This document shows positions 40,940 through 52,400 of a DNA stretch of 64,000 nucleotides, piece after piece. The stretch is from positions 62,001 through 126,000 of the forward strand of contig JAHISX010000012.1 of NCBI GenBank assembly GCA_018817915.1. Reading direction: 5' to 3'. The position numbers and the translations under genes are program-made. Source of the stretch: Bacillota bacterium. Its GTDB lineage: Bacteria; Bacillota_I; Bacilli_A; Acholeplasmatales; Acholeplasmataceae. Numbering within the stretch: position 1 is the stretch's first letter; every line of letters starts with the position of its first letter. The notes below the pieces were generated by a model. The model had not been told where the DNA came from. It did not search any database and worked only from the letters and a program-made list of their open reading frames with translations.

Positions 40940-40963
40940 AAAAGGGCATTGCCCTTTTCTTTT
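40940..40963. terminator. Bidirectional intrinsic terminator
   Basis: AAAAGGGCA-TTGCCCTTTT between convergent genes. Confidence 0.75.
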
Positions 40964-42144
40964 TATCTATCCATTTTTCTTTTCTTAATGATTGCTATGG
41001 TTGTTGATGATAAGACGAGCACTGCAACTATGATGATTGCGATATAAGTTCCAGTTCCTAATCCATCTCCATCATAACCTTTACTCGCTAAAATTTCTTG
41101 CCATGTTGTATCCATTTGTGTTTTAAGATCTAGATTATAGCGATACACTTCATCATTTACACTCATTCTCACATCATATGAAGCACTATAATCAGCAAAT
41201 GAGCCATCAACTGCTAAGACATCTTCAAAAACATCTTTTCTTGGTGTAGAATAGCCAACAAACTCAGTGTTTTGTAGTGTACTATCATAAGTAAGCATGA
41301 AATTAATGAATGCATAAGCTAATGTTTCATTTGCACCATTGGGTAAAACAAAGCCATCAACCCAGATATTTGTTCCCTCTTCTGGGACATAAAAATCTAA
41401 TGCATCATTTTCACTCATTAGAAAATTTGCATCACCTGAATAAGAAATGGCCATATCATATCTTGATGGTGCAAGCATCGCATCGAAAATTTCATCAGTA
41501 ATAACATCAGTTTCTTGAGTCAAAGCATCATTTAACCACGCAATAGCAGCATTAAACTCAGCATCTGTTGGATCATTAATTGTTGCAGCACCAGTAACTT
41601 TAAGTGCTGGCATGAAAGCATCTCTTGAGCTATTATAGAAAGCAACTTTATAATCAGTATTTGTCAGTGCATTCCAACCATCTAAATCAGCTGGAGCTAC
41701 TGTTTCACTATTATATAAAATACCAACATTGCCCCAAAAATAAGGTGCTGAGTACTCAAGCAAATCAAACCCGTTTGTACCATTCTTAACTTGATCTAAA
41801 ATTGATGCTAGACCATCAGCCAAATCTGAATCTGGATCAAATGTAGTGATTTTAGACCAATCCATAGGCATAATCAAGGACTCAACTGCTAATTGTTCAA
41901 TTGCATAATCACTTGGGATAACCAAATCATATTGATTACCTGCTTTAATTTGAGTAATAGCAACTTCATTTGAATCAAAAGCAATCTGTTTGACTTTATA
42001 TCCAGATGCTTCTTCAAATTGAACAACTAAATCATCATCGATATATTCTCCCCAGTTATAAAGTCTTAATGTTGGTAAAGATTCACATGAGACAAGTAAC
42101 ACGGTAACTACTAATAATAAACCTAACAATAAACTTTTCTTCAT
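40963..42144 (-). CDS. potD: Spermidine/putrescine ABC transporter substrate-binding lipoprotein
   Basis: Lipobox LLVSC; TLRLYNWGEYIDDDLVVQFEEASGYKV; C-terminal TM helix. Confidence 0.9.
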   Translation of the reverse strand: MKKSLLLGLLLVVTVLLVSCESLPTLRLYNWGEYIDDDLVVQFEEASGYKVKQIAFDSNEVAITQIKAGNQYDLVIPSDYAIEQLAVESLIMPMDWSKITTFDPDSDLADGLASILDQVKNGTNGFDLLEYSAPYFWGNVGILYNSETVAPADLDGWNALTNTDYKVAFYNSSRDAFMPALKVTGAATINDPTDAEFNAAIAWLNDALTQETDVITDEIFDAMLAPSRYDMAISYSGDANFLMSENDALDFYVPEEGTNIWVDGFVLPNGANETLAYAFINFMLTYDSTLQNTEFVGYSTPRKDVFEDVLAVDGSFADYSASYDVRMSVNDEVYRYNLDLKTQMDTTWQEILASKGYDGDGLGTGTYIAIIIVAVLVLSSTTIAIIKKRKMDR

Positions 42145-42953
42145 TCGATTTCCTCCATCTTGTTTCCAGTTTTAAAATAATCATATGTAATTTTCCCACC
42201 AATGATCACTAAAATAATCGTTGATAGTGCATTGATAATTGGTTTAGGACTTAAACGGTTCGTATAAAGATAAATGGATATATTTTTATCTCCACTTGAT
42301 CCTGCAACGAAATAACTAATAATAAAATCATCAAAAGACATTGTGAACGCAATCGCAGCACCTGCGATAATCGCAACTTTAATTTGCGGTAAAATGACTT
42401 TCAGTAATGCTTTAAAAGGTGATGCTCCAAGATCATAAGCTGCATCTGCAATATTCGGATCCAAGCTCTTAACCTTAGGGTAAACTGTAATTAAAACATA
42501 CGGTGTACTAAAAGCAATATGTGCTATTAACATCGTATTATAACTAGGGGCAATTTGTAATGCCCCAAATAATACAAGTAATGAAACAGCTGTAATAATT
42601 TCAGGACTAACAATAGGAATGTTATTAACACTCATCGTTAAATCTCTAATAACCTTTTTTGTTTGAGTCAATGCGATAGCTGCTAGTGTTCCTAAAATCG
42701 CTGATACCAACGTGGAAATAACAGCAATCCATAATGTCATAAATACAATACTTTCTCTTGGATTGGTGTAATTAAATAGTTCACGATCAGTAAACAATTC
42801 AATGTATCTATCAAATGTAAAGCCAGACCACCTTACTAAAGAATTGGCTTCATTAAAGGAAAATACAGCAATAGAAATGATTGGAGCATAAATAAATATA
42901 AAGACAACAACTAAGAAAATAATAGTTGGAGCACTAGAACGCTTCTGCTTCAT
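42141..42953 (-). CDS. potC: Spermidine/putrescine ABC transporter permease
   Basis: EAA loop DAAYDLGASPFKALLKVILPQIK; FTMSFDDFIISYFVAG; operon position. Confidence 0.92.
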   Translation of the reverse strand: MKQKRSSAPTIIFLVVVFIFIYAPIISIAVFSFNEANSLVRWSGFTFDRYIELFTDRELFNYTNPRESIVFMTLWIAVISTLVSAILGTLAAIALTQTKKVIRDLTMSVNNIPIVSPEIITAVSLLVLFGALQIAPSYNTMLIAHIAFSTPYVLITVYPKVKSLDPNIADAAYDLGASPFKALLKVILPQIKVAIIAGAAIAFTMSFDDFIISYFVAGSSGDKNISIYLYTNRLSPKPIINALSTIILVIIGGKITYDYFKTGNKMEEIE

Positions 42954-43791
42954 TTCTATTCACCCCCTTGTATTTATCTAATTTCTTTATGTAATAAACA
43001 ATGCCTAGAATAACAAGGGATAAGACGATAGCAATAGCTGATGCATAACTAATTAATCCATTATTGATGATGCTCTTTTCAATCAATGTACCTATCATAT
43101 AAATATTATGGCTTGGTGCCAAATATTGAGGAATGATAATGGTTGTTGCTGCTGGTAAGAAAACCATTAAAATGCCTGATAGTACGCCTGAAAGAGAAAG
43201 TGGAACAACAACCTTTAAAATAGTTTTAAAGCGATTAGCACCTAAATCTGAGGCTGATTCAAGTAAACTTGTATCTATCTTAGAAAGGACTGCAAAGATC
43301 GGTAACACCATAAATGGTAAGTAAACATATACTAGACCAATGACAACCCCTGGAATTGAATCAATTAAATAAGGGAAGAACATCCGCATGATCTGCTCTA
43401 GTGCTCTTACACGTAATAACATATTAATCCACATCGGTGCATTGATTAATAGCAATAAAGAAATTTGTAATCTCGGTTTTAACTTTGTTAAGATATATGC
43501 AAGTGGATACCCGATGATGAGTGTAACAATTGTTGTTGCTGCTGCTATCCATAAGCTTGTTGCCATAGAATTGACAAATGTTGATGCTTTTAGAAAATCA
43601 AGATAATGCTCAAATGTAAAACTGATTGGAAAAATACCTGATGTATGATCCAATTGAAATGATGAGATAATCATTAAAAAGATAGGAATAACGACCAAGA
43701 CAATTAAAACAAAATAGTAAGGTACACCTAAGGTGAGTTCAAACTTCTTTTTAGGTTTCACCTTTTTTTGATCATGGTTCTGCACTACCAT
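42934..43791 (-). CDS. potB: Spermidine/putrescine ABC transporter permease
   Basis: [40 protein letters not shown]; operon position. Confidence 0.92.
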   Translation of the reverse strand: MVVQNHDQKKVKPKKKFELTLGVPYYFVLIVLVVIPIFLMIISSFQLDHTSGIFPISFTFEHYLDFLKASTFVNSMATSLWIAAATTIVTLIIGYPLAYILTKLKPRLQISLLLLINAPMWINMLLRVRALEQIMRMFFPYLIDSIPGVVIGLVYVYLPFMVLPIFAVLSKIDTSLLESASDLGANRFKTILKVVVPLSLSGVLSGILMVFLPAATTIIIPQYLAPSHNIYMIGTLIEKSIINNGLISYASAIAIVLSLVILGIVYYIKKLDKYKGVNRNEAEAF

Positions 43792-45083
43792 TGCTCCATA
43801 ATATGCAAATCTTCAGGTCCGAAAGTAATATCTATTTTTGTTCCTTCACTTGCATAATCTGTTGTATGTATTGTATAAATCCGGTCTTTGGTCTTTACAT
43901 CTATCTCATAATGCACACCTTTAAAAGCTATACTATCCACGATACCGGTTAAAATACCAGTCCCTTCTTTAACAATATCAATATCTTCCGGTCTAATAAC
44001 GATATCTACTTCTTCATTTCTTGCAAATCCTTTATCGACACAAACGTAATCAACACCATCAAAAAATACTAAGAAATCATCTTTCATGACCCCTTGAATA
44101 ATGTTAGATTCACCAATGAATTTAGCAACAAATGTATTTGCTGGTTCATTATAAATATCTTCTGGTGTTCCTATTTGTAGTATTTCGCCACGATTCATAA
44201 CAACAATCTTATCTGACATAGTCAATGCTTCTTCTTGATCATGAGTTACATATAAGAAAGTAATACCAGCATTTCTTTGGATTTCTTTGAGTTCATATTG
44301 CATTTCTTGTCTTAATTTTAAGTCCAAAGCCGCTAGAGGTTCGTCAAGTAATAAGACCTTAGGTTCATTAATTAAGGCGCGTGCAATCGCAACTCTTTGT
44401 TGCTGCCCTCCAGAAAGTTTATGGACTGGTCTAGATTCATATCCTTCTAAACCAACCATCTTTAAGTATTTAATGACTTTTTCCGAAATATCTTTTTCCT
44501 TAGTCTTCCTCGTTATAAATTGTTTCTTTAAATCTAATATTTCATTTCTTTTTTCTTCTTTAATGGACTCATCTTTTTCACTCTTGATTGCTTTTTCTAT
44601 AAGAGCTATGGCTTTCTTTAAGTCTCCATTAGGATCTCTTAAATAACTAACAGCTTCCTTCAATTCTTTTTTTAGTTCATTGATTTCAACTTTATCAGTT
44701 GTTAGTTTCATTTTTTCTTGATATTGATCTTGAACATCTTTTATTTTTGCAAGAGTAGCAAGAGAATCATTTTTAACTCTAAGTCCAAAAGCAACATTTT
44801 CAAATACATCTAAATGAGGAAATAAAGCATAGCGCTGAAAGACAGTATTCGTTGGTCTTTTATGTGCTGGTGTATCTAAAATGGATTTGCCATCAAAAAG
44901 AACTTCACCTGCACTGGGTTCAACAAAACCACCGATAATTCTTAAGGTTGTTGTTTTTCCGCATCCAGATGGACCAAGTAATGTGACAAATTCATTTTGT
45001 TCTATAGTCAAATCAATACCACGTAAAACAACCTGTCCATTAAATTCTTTAGTGATATCTTTTAATTCGATAAGTGCTGGCAT
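43785..45083 (-). CDS. potA: Spermidine/putrescine ABC transporter ATP-binding protein with a central insertion
   Basis: [54 protein letters not shown]; about 90-aa Lys/Glu-rich insertion between Q-loop and signature motif. Confidence 0.93.
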   Translation of the reverse strand: MPALIELKDITKEFNGQVVLRGIDLTIEQNEFVTLLGPSGCGKTTTLRIIGGFVEPSAGEVLFDGKSILDTPAHKRPTNTVFQRYALFPHLDVFENVAFGLRVKNDSLATLAKIKDVQDQYQEKMKLTTDKVEINELKKELKEAVSYLRDPNGDLKKAIALIEKAIKSEKDESIKEEKRNEILDLKKQFITRKTKEKDISEKVIKYLKMVGLEGYESRPVHKLSGGQQQRVAIARALINEPKVLLLDEPLAALDLKLRQEMQYELKEIQRNAGITFLYVTHDQEEALTMSDKIVVMNRGEILQIGTPEDIYNEPANTFVAKFIGESNIIQGVMKDDFLVFFDGVDYVCVDKGFARNEEVDIVIRPEDIDIVKEGTGILTGIVDSIAFKGVHYEIDVKTKDRIYTIHTTDYASEGTKIDITFGPEDLHIMEQW

Positions 45084-45114
45084 ATAATCCTCCTTGTTGT
45101 TTACTCAAGATAAA

Positions 45115-45218
45115 CGCTTATGGCTAATCACCACCATAAGTTTAGTGATTATAAACCATAAGTTAAACAATAATAAACTACAACATATATATTATATATG
45201 ATATGAAATAAATGTCAA
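45115..45218 (-). promoter_or_regulatory. potABCD promoter and leader with repeated CCATAAG elements
   Basis: TTGACA (45213-45218)-16 bp-TATAAT (45191-45196); downstream leader has ACCATAAGTT at 45133 and 45155 and inverted CTTATGG at 45117. Confidence 0.6.
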
Positions 45219-45306
45219 TAATTTCGTTTACAAACTCGAAAATGCATCTTATTCTTGGTTATAATAAATTTTATGTTATACTTTAATTACGAAACTATTT
45301 GAACTA

Positions 45307-45789
45307 TTGGAGGCATCTATGTTAAAAGCAGCATTAGATCTACAACTTAAGAAGAAATATATCATCCAAGCAATCATTTTCTTTTCGTTTTTTATAGTCA
45401 TCTACACAACAGTTGACTTCTTGAATATGTCTTACGCTGAAATGGCTATAGCTTATGGGTCATATCTAGTGACTTTAAATATCATTTTAAATATCATCAT
45501 GTCTTTACTAAGTACTATCTTAATGAATTTAAGCACAGCAATGGTAGAACTTAAAGGTAAAGAAGGTAAGGGAACAACATTCGGATTCTTATCCGTTCTA
45601 TTTGGTATCTTAACTTATGGTTGTACTTCTTGTGTCATTGGATTCTTTGCCAGTATTGGTATTGCTTTTTCTGTCATTGCACTACCTTTAGCAGGATTCC
45701 CATATAAGTTAATTTCTCTTGTTTTAGTTTTGATTGGTTTATATTGGATTATTAGAGAAATCAGATTTGGCAAATGTAAAATTAACTAG
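45307..45789 (+). CDS. Membrane protein of unknown function
   Basis: 160 aa, about 4 TM helices, CTSCVIGFFASIGIAFSVIALPLAG; TTGGAGG RBS. Confidence 0.65.
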   Translation: MEASMLKAALDLQLKKKYIIQAIIFFSFFIVIYTTVDFLNMSYAEMAIAYGSYLVTLNIILNIIMSLLSTILMNLSTAMVELKGKEGKGTTFGFLSVLFGILTYGCTSCVIGFFASIGIAFSVIALPLAGFPYKLISLVLVLIGLYWIIREIRFGKCKIN

Positions 45790-45850
45790 TCAGTCATGCT
45801 TGACATCACAACTTATTCGGTATAATATGAAATTGTAGGTGTGAGAGAGC

Positions 45851-46174
45851 GTGGGCAAGATGCCAAGAAAAATAATCATTGAAACCGATGAAATGAATGA
45901 AGAAACAAAAGATGGATTCAAAAGAGAATTCAAAGATGAATTTAGAAGAATGCATGAACATAGACCATTTAGAGGCGAACCTTTTAAGAGACCCAACTTT
46001 AACATGGCAATTGAAAAGGAAGTTAAACTTTTTACAGATAAAACTGTCATGGTTGAGTATGTTAATAGTTTGACAAATATTCATGATGTTGAGATTTACA
46101 AGATTGAAGATGATCTTTATAAGGTTTTAGTAACAAGACGTAAGAAAGAAAATTTGCAAGAAGAAAAAGAATAA
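45851..46174 (+). CDS. Small hypothetical protein
   Basis: 107 aa, GTG or internal ATG start; basic and charged. Confidence 0.5.
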   Translation: MGKMPRKIIIETDEMNEETKDGFKREFKDEFRRMHEHRPFRGEPFKRPNFNMAIEKEVKLFTDKTVMVEYVNSLTNIHDVEIYKIEDDLYKVLVTRRKKENLQEEKE

Positions 46175-46201
46175 GAATCAAAAATACGATACACCTACAT
46201 T

Positions 46202-46230
46202 AGAGAGCAAACATGCTCTCTTCTTTTTTT
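46202..46230 (+). terminator. Intrinsic terminator
   Basis: AGAGAGCA-AACA-TGCTCTCT followed by T-rich tract. Confidence 0.75.
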
Positions 46231-46231
46231 A

Positions 46232-46284
46232 TTGACATAAAGATAGAATAGGGGTAAAATATAAATGTGACAACAGTGTCACAT
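46232..46284 (+). promoter_or_regulatory. Promoter plus probable TetR operator
   Basis: TTGACA (46232-46237)-17 bp-TAAAAT (46255-46260), then ATGTGACA-ACAG-TGTCACAT perfect inverted repeat 46265-46284 just upstream of the TetR gene. Confidence 0.75.
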
Positions 46285-46295
46285 AGAGGTGAGTT

Positions 46296-46904
46296 ATGCC
46301 AACTCAAACTTATTTCAATCTTCCAATGGATAAACAAGAACGCATCATGGATGCTGTCATTCATGAAATGGGTATCAACACCTATGAAAACTTAAATGTC
46401 GCAAATATCATCAGACAATCCAAAATACCAAGAGGTAGTTTTTATCAATATTTTATTGATAAGGATGACCTTTTTAATTATTTTTACCAAGTGATGGTTC
46501 AAAAAAAGATTGTATTTATGGGTGATTTATTTCTTGGTAATCTGGATTTACCATTTCTTGAACGTTTTGAAAAACTTTATGCAAGTGGCATCAAATTTGG
46601 AACACAAAATAGTGATATTTTTAAAGCATCTCAAAAAATTTTTACTTCAGATCATTTCATGAAATCAAAAATGATGAAACAAGGTAATGAACAAGGTATA
46701 GCCATGTTTACTGCATGGATTAAACATGATCAAGAGTTAGGCAGAATCAAGGATTCAATCGATGCAGAACTCTTAGCTGCACTATTACTCGAATTTTCAA
46801 GTAAGGTTACATTTGAGGAATACTTCAAAGATGAAGTAGACTTATTAAAAATAGAAACAAAGATTCATTTGATTGTAGAAATATTAAAGAAGGGAATTGA
46901 ATAA
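46296..46904 (+). CDS. TetR/AcrR family regulator
   Basis: RIMDAVIHEMGINTYENLNVANIIRQSKIPRGSFYQYFIDKDDLFNYF HTH. Confidence 0.9.
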   Translation: MPTQTYFNLPMDKQERIMDAVIHEMGINTYENLNVANIIRQSKIPRGSFYQYFIDKDDLFNYFYQVMVQKKIVFMGDLFLGNLDLPFLERFEKLYASGIKFGTQNSDIFKASQKIFTSDHFMKSKMMKQGNEQGIAMFTAWIKHDQELGRIKDSIDAELLAALLLEFSSKVTFEEYFKDEVDLLKIETKIHLIVEILKKGIE

Positions 46905-47766
46905 TATGTTTGCTGTAGAAAATCTTAGATTTACCTATCCAAAGAATACAGAAGAAACAATTAAAGGCATTTCGTTTAAGATTGAAAAAGGGGAAATATT
47001 TGGCTTTTTAGGGCCAAGTGGAGCTGGGAAGAGTACAACTCAAAAGATTTTAATTAAACTCTTGGACAAGTATTCTGGCGCTATCATGTACAATGGCCAA
47101 AATATCGCTGAATTAGATGATAGCTTTTTCGAAAAAATTGGAGTAAGCTTCGAAATGCCCATTCATTTTTCTAAAATGACAGCCATGGAAAACATCAACT
47201 TCTTCTTAAAACTCTATAAGAATAATGCAGATGTTGAAGCATTGATGAAACGTGTTGGATTATGGGAAGATAAAGATAAAATGGTTGGAGAATACTCTAA
47301 AGGGATGAAAATTCGTTTAAATTTTGTTAGAGCAATGCTTAACAGTCCTGAAATGCTCTTCTTAGATGAACCAACCAACGGTTTAGATCCCACGAATGCT
47401 ATGGTATTAAAAGATATGATTCGTGAATTTAAAAAAGGTGGAGGCACCGTCTTCTTAACTAGCCATATCATGACTGATGTTGATCAATTATGCGATAGAG
47501 TCGCATTTGTCGTTGATGGAAAGATTATTGAAATAGATAGTCCAAGAAACCTTAAAATCAAATATGGCAAAAGAACAATGAAACTTGAGTATAAGGAAAA
47601 TGGAAAGACAGTATTAGAGGAATTTCCAATGGATAATATCGGACAAAACGAAAAATTCATCGAAAGACTTAAAACCAAAGAAATCGAAACACTTCATAGT
47701 GGTGAAACGACTTTAGAAGATATTTTCATTCTCGTAACTGGTGTAGGACTTTCTCATGAAGCATAA
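46897..47766 (+). CDS. ABC transporter ATP-binding protein (exporter)
   Basis: GPSGAGKSTTQKIL, YSKGMKIRLNFVRAMLNSPEMLFLDEPTNGLDP. Confidence 0.93.
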   Translation: MNNMFAVENLRFTYPKNTEETIKGISFKIEKGEIFGFLGPSGAGKSTTQKILIKLLDKYSGAIMYNGQNIAELDDSFFEKIGVSFEMPIHFSKMTAMENINFFLKLYKNNADVEALMKRVGLWEDKDKMVGEYSKGMKIRLNFVRAMLNSPEMLFLDEPTNGLDPTNAMVLKDMIREFKKGGGTVFLTSHIMTDVDQLCDRVAFVVDGKIIEIDSPRNLKIKYGKRTMKLEYKENGKTVLEEFPMDNIGQNEKFIERLKTKEIETLHSGETTLEDIFILVTGVGLSHEA

Positions 47767-48496
47767 TCATTTACTCATCTTAATCAAAGGAGAACTTCAA
47801 CGTTTAAATAAGTATAATGTAACGACCATTAGCTTTGTTGTTGCACTCATTTGGTTTCTACTTCTTTTCTTTATTAAAGATAATGGTTTACTTTCGCAAT
47901 TGTTACCCATGGTGATCGTTATTGATGCATCGATGATGTCAATTATCTTTATCGGTGCTGTCATGTTCTTTGAGAAAACTGAGTCAACATTTTCGACGAT
48001 GCTTGTGACTCCTGTTTCTAATCGTGACTTAATTTTATCTAAGACAATAGCAAACACGATACATACCGTTTTATCTTCTTTACTGATAGTTGCTGTCTTC
48101 TATTTTGTAAGAGATGTACAGATCAATTGGTTTTTGATTGTTCTTGCTTTAGTCATCTCAGTTTTCTTTCATAGTTTGTTAGGTTTCTTCTTTTCATTTC
48201 ATTCGAAAGATTTTACTTCCATGCTTGTTGGAGTGATGAGTTATGCTTTCATCTTTTCGACACCAAGCTTACTCAACAATTTCAATTTAGTCTTTAAGGG
48301 TGAAGTTTGGGAATATATCTTCTTAATCCTTCCTACACAAGCAACCATCAAGCTCATTGAAGTTGGATTTGGTGCCCCTATTGAAGCAAAATTCTACATC
48401 AGTTTAGCAGCATTACTATTGATGGGTACACTTGGTTATTTCTTCTACATATTACCTAAATTTAAGGAATATGCAGTTAAGCAAAGTGGGGTGTGA
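47756..48496 (+). CDS. ABC exporter permease
   Basis: 6-TM ABC2-type membrane protein overlapping the ATPase gene. Confidence 0.8.
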   Translation: MKHNHLLILIKGELQRLNKYNVTTISFVVALIWFLLLFFIKDNGLLSQLLPMVIVIDASMMSIIFIGAVMFFEKTESTFSTMLVTPVSNRDLILSKTIANTIHTVLSSLLIVAVFYFVRDVQINWFLIVLALVISVFFHSLLGFFFSFHSKDFTSMLVGVMSYAFIFSTPSLLNNFNLVFKGEVWEYIFLILPTQATIKLIEVGFGAPIEAKFYISLAALLLMGTLGYFFYILPKFKEYAVKQSGV

Positions 48497-49218
48497 TGAT
48501 GTTTAAAAGAATATTAAAACACGAACTCAAAAACATATTACGTGATAAAATGTACATTTTCTTTGTCATCTTTTCACTCTTAATGGTTGTTGTAGGTCTA
48601 TTCTTAATTCCATATCTTAGAGAACTAGAAACAGACCTTGCAGCTAATTTAGTGACAACTGTTTTCATCTTAATGAACAGTTTCTTATATGGTGCAATCA
48701 CTGGTTTTACCCTGCTTGATGATCAAGATGATCATGTCTTGTTGTCTTTAAAGATTACACCGATTAAGGTCAGAGCTTATATTCTAATTAAGATTGCTAT
48801 TAGTTATGTATTTGGCTTTATAACGACATTGTTGATTATTCTAACAACAGGATTTACTCAAGAATCAGATTTAATTAACATCTTGTTTATTCTTATTTTA
48901 GCGCCTATGCAAGGACCGATTTTAGCCCTTCTTATTAATTCATTTGCTAGTAACAAAGTTGAAGGATTTGTCATGATGAAACTTTCTGGTATCATCTTAC
49001 TATCTCCAATTGCTGCACTATTTATTACCAATTGGACTGAATTATTATTAGGTGTTCTACCAGGATTTTGGCCCATACGTATCATCTCCATGCAACTCTT
49101 GCCATCTACACATTTCTTCTTAAATGCTTCATGGTTATATTTTATTTTAGGTTTTTTAATTAATTCATCAGTTGGATATTTATTTTTTAAACTCTACACA
49201 AAACGAGTCAATATATAG
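48493..49218 (+). CDS. ABC exporter permease
   Basis: 6-TM protein overlapping the upstream permease by 4 nt. Confidence 0.8.
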   Translation: MMMFKRILKHELKNILRDKMYIFFVIFSLLMVVVGLFLIPYLRELETDLAANLVTTVFILMNSFLYGAITGFTLLDDQDDHVLLSLKITPIKVRAYILIKIAISYVFGFITTLLIILTTGFTQESDLINILFILILAPMQGPILALLINSFASNKVEGFVMMKLSGIILLSPIAALFITNWTELLLGVLPGFWPIRIISMQLLPSTHFFLNASWLYFILGFLINSSVGYLFFKLYTKRVNI

Positions 49219-49230
49219 GAGGATAGATCA

Positions 49231-49425
49231 ATGCAAATTTTAGGTGGTTTTTTAATCGCTTATGGTGTCTTTTGTTTAGCAGGTTTATTGTTACAATTCC
49301 CATTCTTGTATCATAACCCTAAGTCAAAGATTATCATAAAAATGATGGGTAAACTTGGCTATAATATTTTAATTTTAGTATTTGGACTGGCAGGACTCAT
49401 TATTGGCATTCTGATTTTAGCTTAA
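49231..49425 (+). CDS. Small membrane protein (64 aa, 2 TM)
   Basis: ORF with AGGAGGATAGATCA RBS at the end of the exporter operon. Confidence 0.65.
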   Translation: MQILGGFLIAYGVFCLAGLLLQFPFLYHNPKSKIIIKMMGKLGYNILILVFGLAGLIIGILILA

Positions 49426-49438
49426 TTTAAGACCAAAG

Positions 49439-49479
49439 AAAAAAGGACTTTGATGTTTAATCATTGTCCTTTTTTTTGT
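49439..49479. terminator. Bidirectional intrinsic terminator
   Basis: AAAAAAGGAC...GTCCTTTTTTTT hairpin between convergent genes. Confidence 0.65.
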
Positions 49480-49489
49480 TTAATAGAAT

Positions 49490-52400
49490 TTAACTGCCAT
49501 CGTGAGTCCAAGATTCGTCTTTGTCGACAAAACCGTAGTCACGAGGTGTTTCATGTGCATCGAAAATTGTAATTGTAAAGTATCTAGTTCTATTTTTCGT
49601 ACTACTATTGATATAGTAATACTTACCATTATCTAGTGATGATGGATCATAGCTAGAAACAGTATTAAGCTCATCAGTTCCATTCAATTCTATCTTATAA
49701 TCATATAAGTAGTTTTCAGCATCTAAAACATCAATGCTAAATGAGTAGAATCCGCTCTTGTTACGCCCAAATCTAAACTTATAATCTTCATGACCCAACA
49801 TAAACATCAGGTTCGTTGAATTATTATAACCAGTAACAGTGGTAAATACCGGTAATTCAGTCACCAAAACATCACCCACTGGTAAATTAGTTAACATGTT
49901 TTTAACATTAATGACAATCACAGTTCCATCTAAATCTGGTTGTAATGCATTACCAATATAAATGACCTCGAAAATGTAAGAAACGTTATATGTAACATCG
50001 GTGACCGTGATATGATAATACACCTGATTTAATCCGTTTTCGGATGTAACTCTATAGGTAATAATTAAATCATCAAATTCATTGACTTCACCACTGGTAA
50101 AATCGGCAGCAAGTAAATAAACATTGGGGTCATCTGGCCCTGTAACTTCTGCAGTATAGCCTCCGCCAACTAATTCTTTAGCAACGGTTGCTCCTAAAGG
50201 TAGATAGTTCAAGAAATAAGGAATGTATTCATCAATTGGGATGTTTGAAACTTGCCCATCAACTCTGAAGTCTCTCTCTTCAGCCGTTTTGGAACCGTCA
50301 TAGTCAATACCTGCATAATAAATTGTAGGAGAATAAGGGCTTAATAAATCAGGAATACCCTCAGTATTAGAAACATAAATCAAAGCATAATTGGTTTCAG
50401 TTGCCAGTTCAGCAAATTGAATATCTGTAAAATAAGCATCTTCCCCTTGATTTTTAGTGATATACAGTGTACCTAAATTAATCACTGCTTCACCAGTTCT
50501 TGCATATCCCATAGCGAATTCATAATCTCCAGCGATTGCAGTACTATCTACGGTAAATACTAAATAAGTGTCAGTTACACTGATTGTAATGCCTAAGACA
50601 TCATCAGGAACGATTGTAAAATACGAATTTGGATTTTCAACCTCCAAGTTATAAATGCTACTTGCATAAATTTGATCAACCCCAAAATTGATCAGAATAG
50701 ATGTCGAATACGCTTCTCTTGTTACAATAACGGGATTGTTTATATCCATTAAAACCTTGTTATTGTTTCTATAGACATCCTCGATATTTAATGTTCTTTC
50801 ATAAATATGATGTGTATAAACTGTTGAATTGATGCCATTTTCAGCTAAAACAGTATAAGAAATATTATAAATGCGATAATTACTTGCTGAATATGTCGTT
50901 TCATTTAATGTCACATTGGTAATAGTTGCAAAATCAGAGACAACGATTTGATCCATGAAAGGCAAGCTATAAGCAATTTCACTACTTTGATATGCTTTTG
51001 CGGCTTCTCTAGGAATCCCTGTAACTGATGTACTACTAAAATCAAACATATAACCAAAGTTCACATAAGAATTGATTGTCGTACCACTTGGAACAACTGT
51101 TCCAGAAGCGTAATGTTCGATACTTGATATCGAACTTAAACTTGATCCTTCTTTAGTGAATGTGTAGTAAGTACTTGTGTCTAGATATGGCAACAACTTA
51201 AATCCAACGCGATATAAACCTGATCTTAAACTAGGATTAACACCTAATGTAAAACTAAATGGATGATAAGTTGCAGTTGTAACAAGTGTAGATGCTAAGG
51301 AATAGTCTTCATATTCTACAAATACATAAGATGATGTTAAAGTATCATAATACTCTAAAGTCACATTATCCATATTGTCACTACCAAGTTCTAGAATATC
51401 AATTCCAATAGGTAAAATAAATCCAGGATCTCTAAAATTAAAGACTAGTGTTGATCCAACCTCATCGGTTGTAATATTTGAAGTAATTGAAGTTATTACT
51501 GATCCACCATCGATTTGATAACTATATAAGTAAGGTAGAGTTGGTGTTGAATCATAGGTTACATTCAATCTGACCTGATAATCAGTGACATAGTTATCAT
51601 TCAAGAATGATGTAAAATACTGTGAAACCTGGCTATAGGATGTAAAATAACCAATGGTAATGTAGCCCGTTGTCAAGTTATTCAAGTCAAAAGTATAACT
51701 AAATACTGGATTTAAATCTGGCCAATTCGGATCTTCAGGAGGTAAATCAACAAAATCCTCAAGTAAATCTCTATAATCACTCACATAGGCACTTGTATTT
51801 GTGCCATAAGGTAAATCATAATAATCTTCTATGGTTTGTGCGATGACAGCATTATTAGGTAAAAGTGCACCTAATATTCTGTAATCTACAGTTGCTATGC
51901 TTCCCCCATTAAAATCAATAGTTGCTAAATTTAAATTAAATGTAATCACACCTGTTGGCGCAATATCAGTAGGGTCAACAACTGTAGGATTGTATAGTCT
52001 TGTTTCAGACCCATTGATTTCTTCTAGAAATAAAGAGGATTCATTGTCATCTAGTAAGGCTGATTTATCACTATATCTTGTTTGGAAGAGCGCTTGATAA
52101 TCTAATAACAAAGTAGAGTAAGTGGGATCTTCTGCAGCTGTTATACGTGTTGAACCTGTATAATCGATGTCATATGATGGAAGCTCATCTCCATCTAAAG
52201 CAAGTGGCAATAGATTGTTAAAGACCATATTTGCTGGCAAAATGGATCCAAAAGTAGAACCTGAGGATGTCGCTAAGACATACATTCCATTAGGACGTGA
52301 ATCAATAAACGTATCAGATAGATTTCCATTTTCAGCAAAATAGATATATTGCTGCAATACGGGATCAGTAATCATGTCGAAAGATGATCCATAAACATAT

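Noticed and set aside
43785-45083. PotA insertion as a frameshift or misassembly
   Set aside because: Reading frame continues cleanly through the insertion and all ABC motifs on both sides are intact.
45790-46084. Minus-strand ORFs 45790..46050 and 45806..46084
   Set aside because: They overlap the plus-strand 107-aa ORF that has better context; Ser/Phe/Leu-rich shadow frames.
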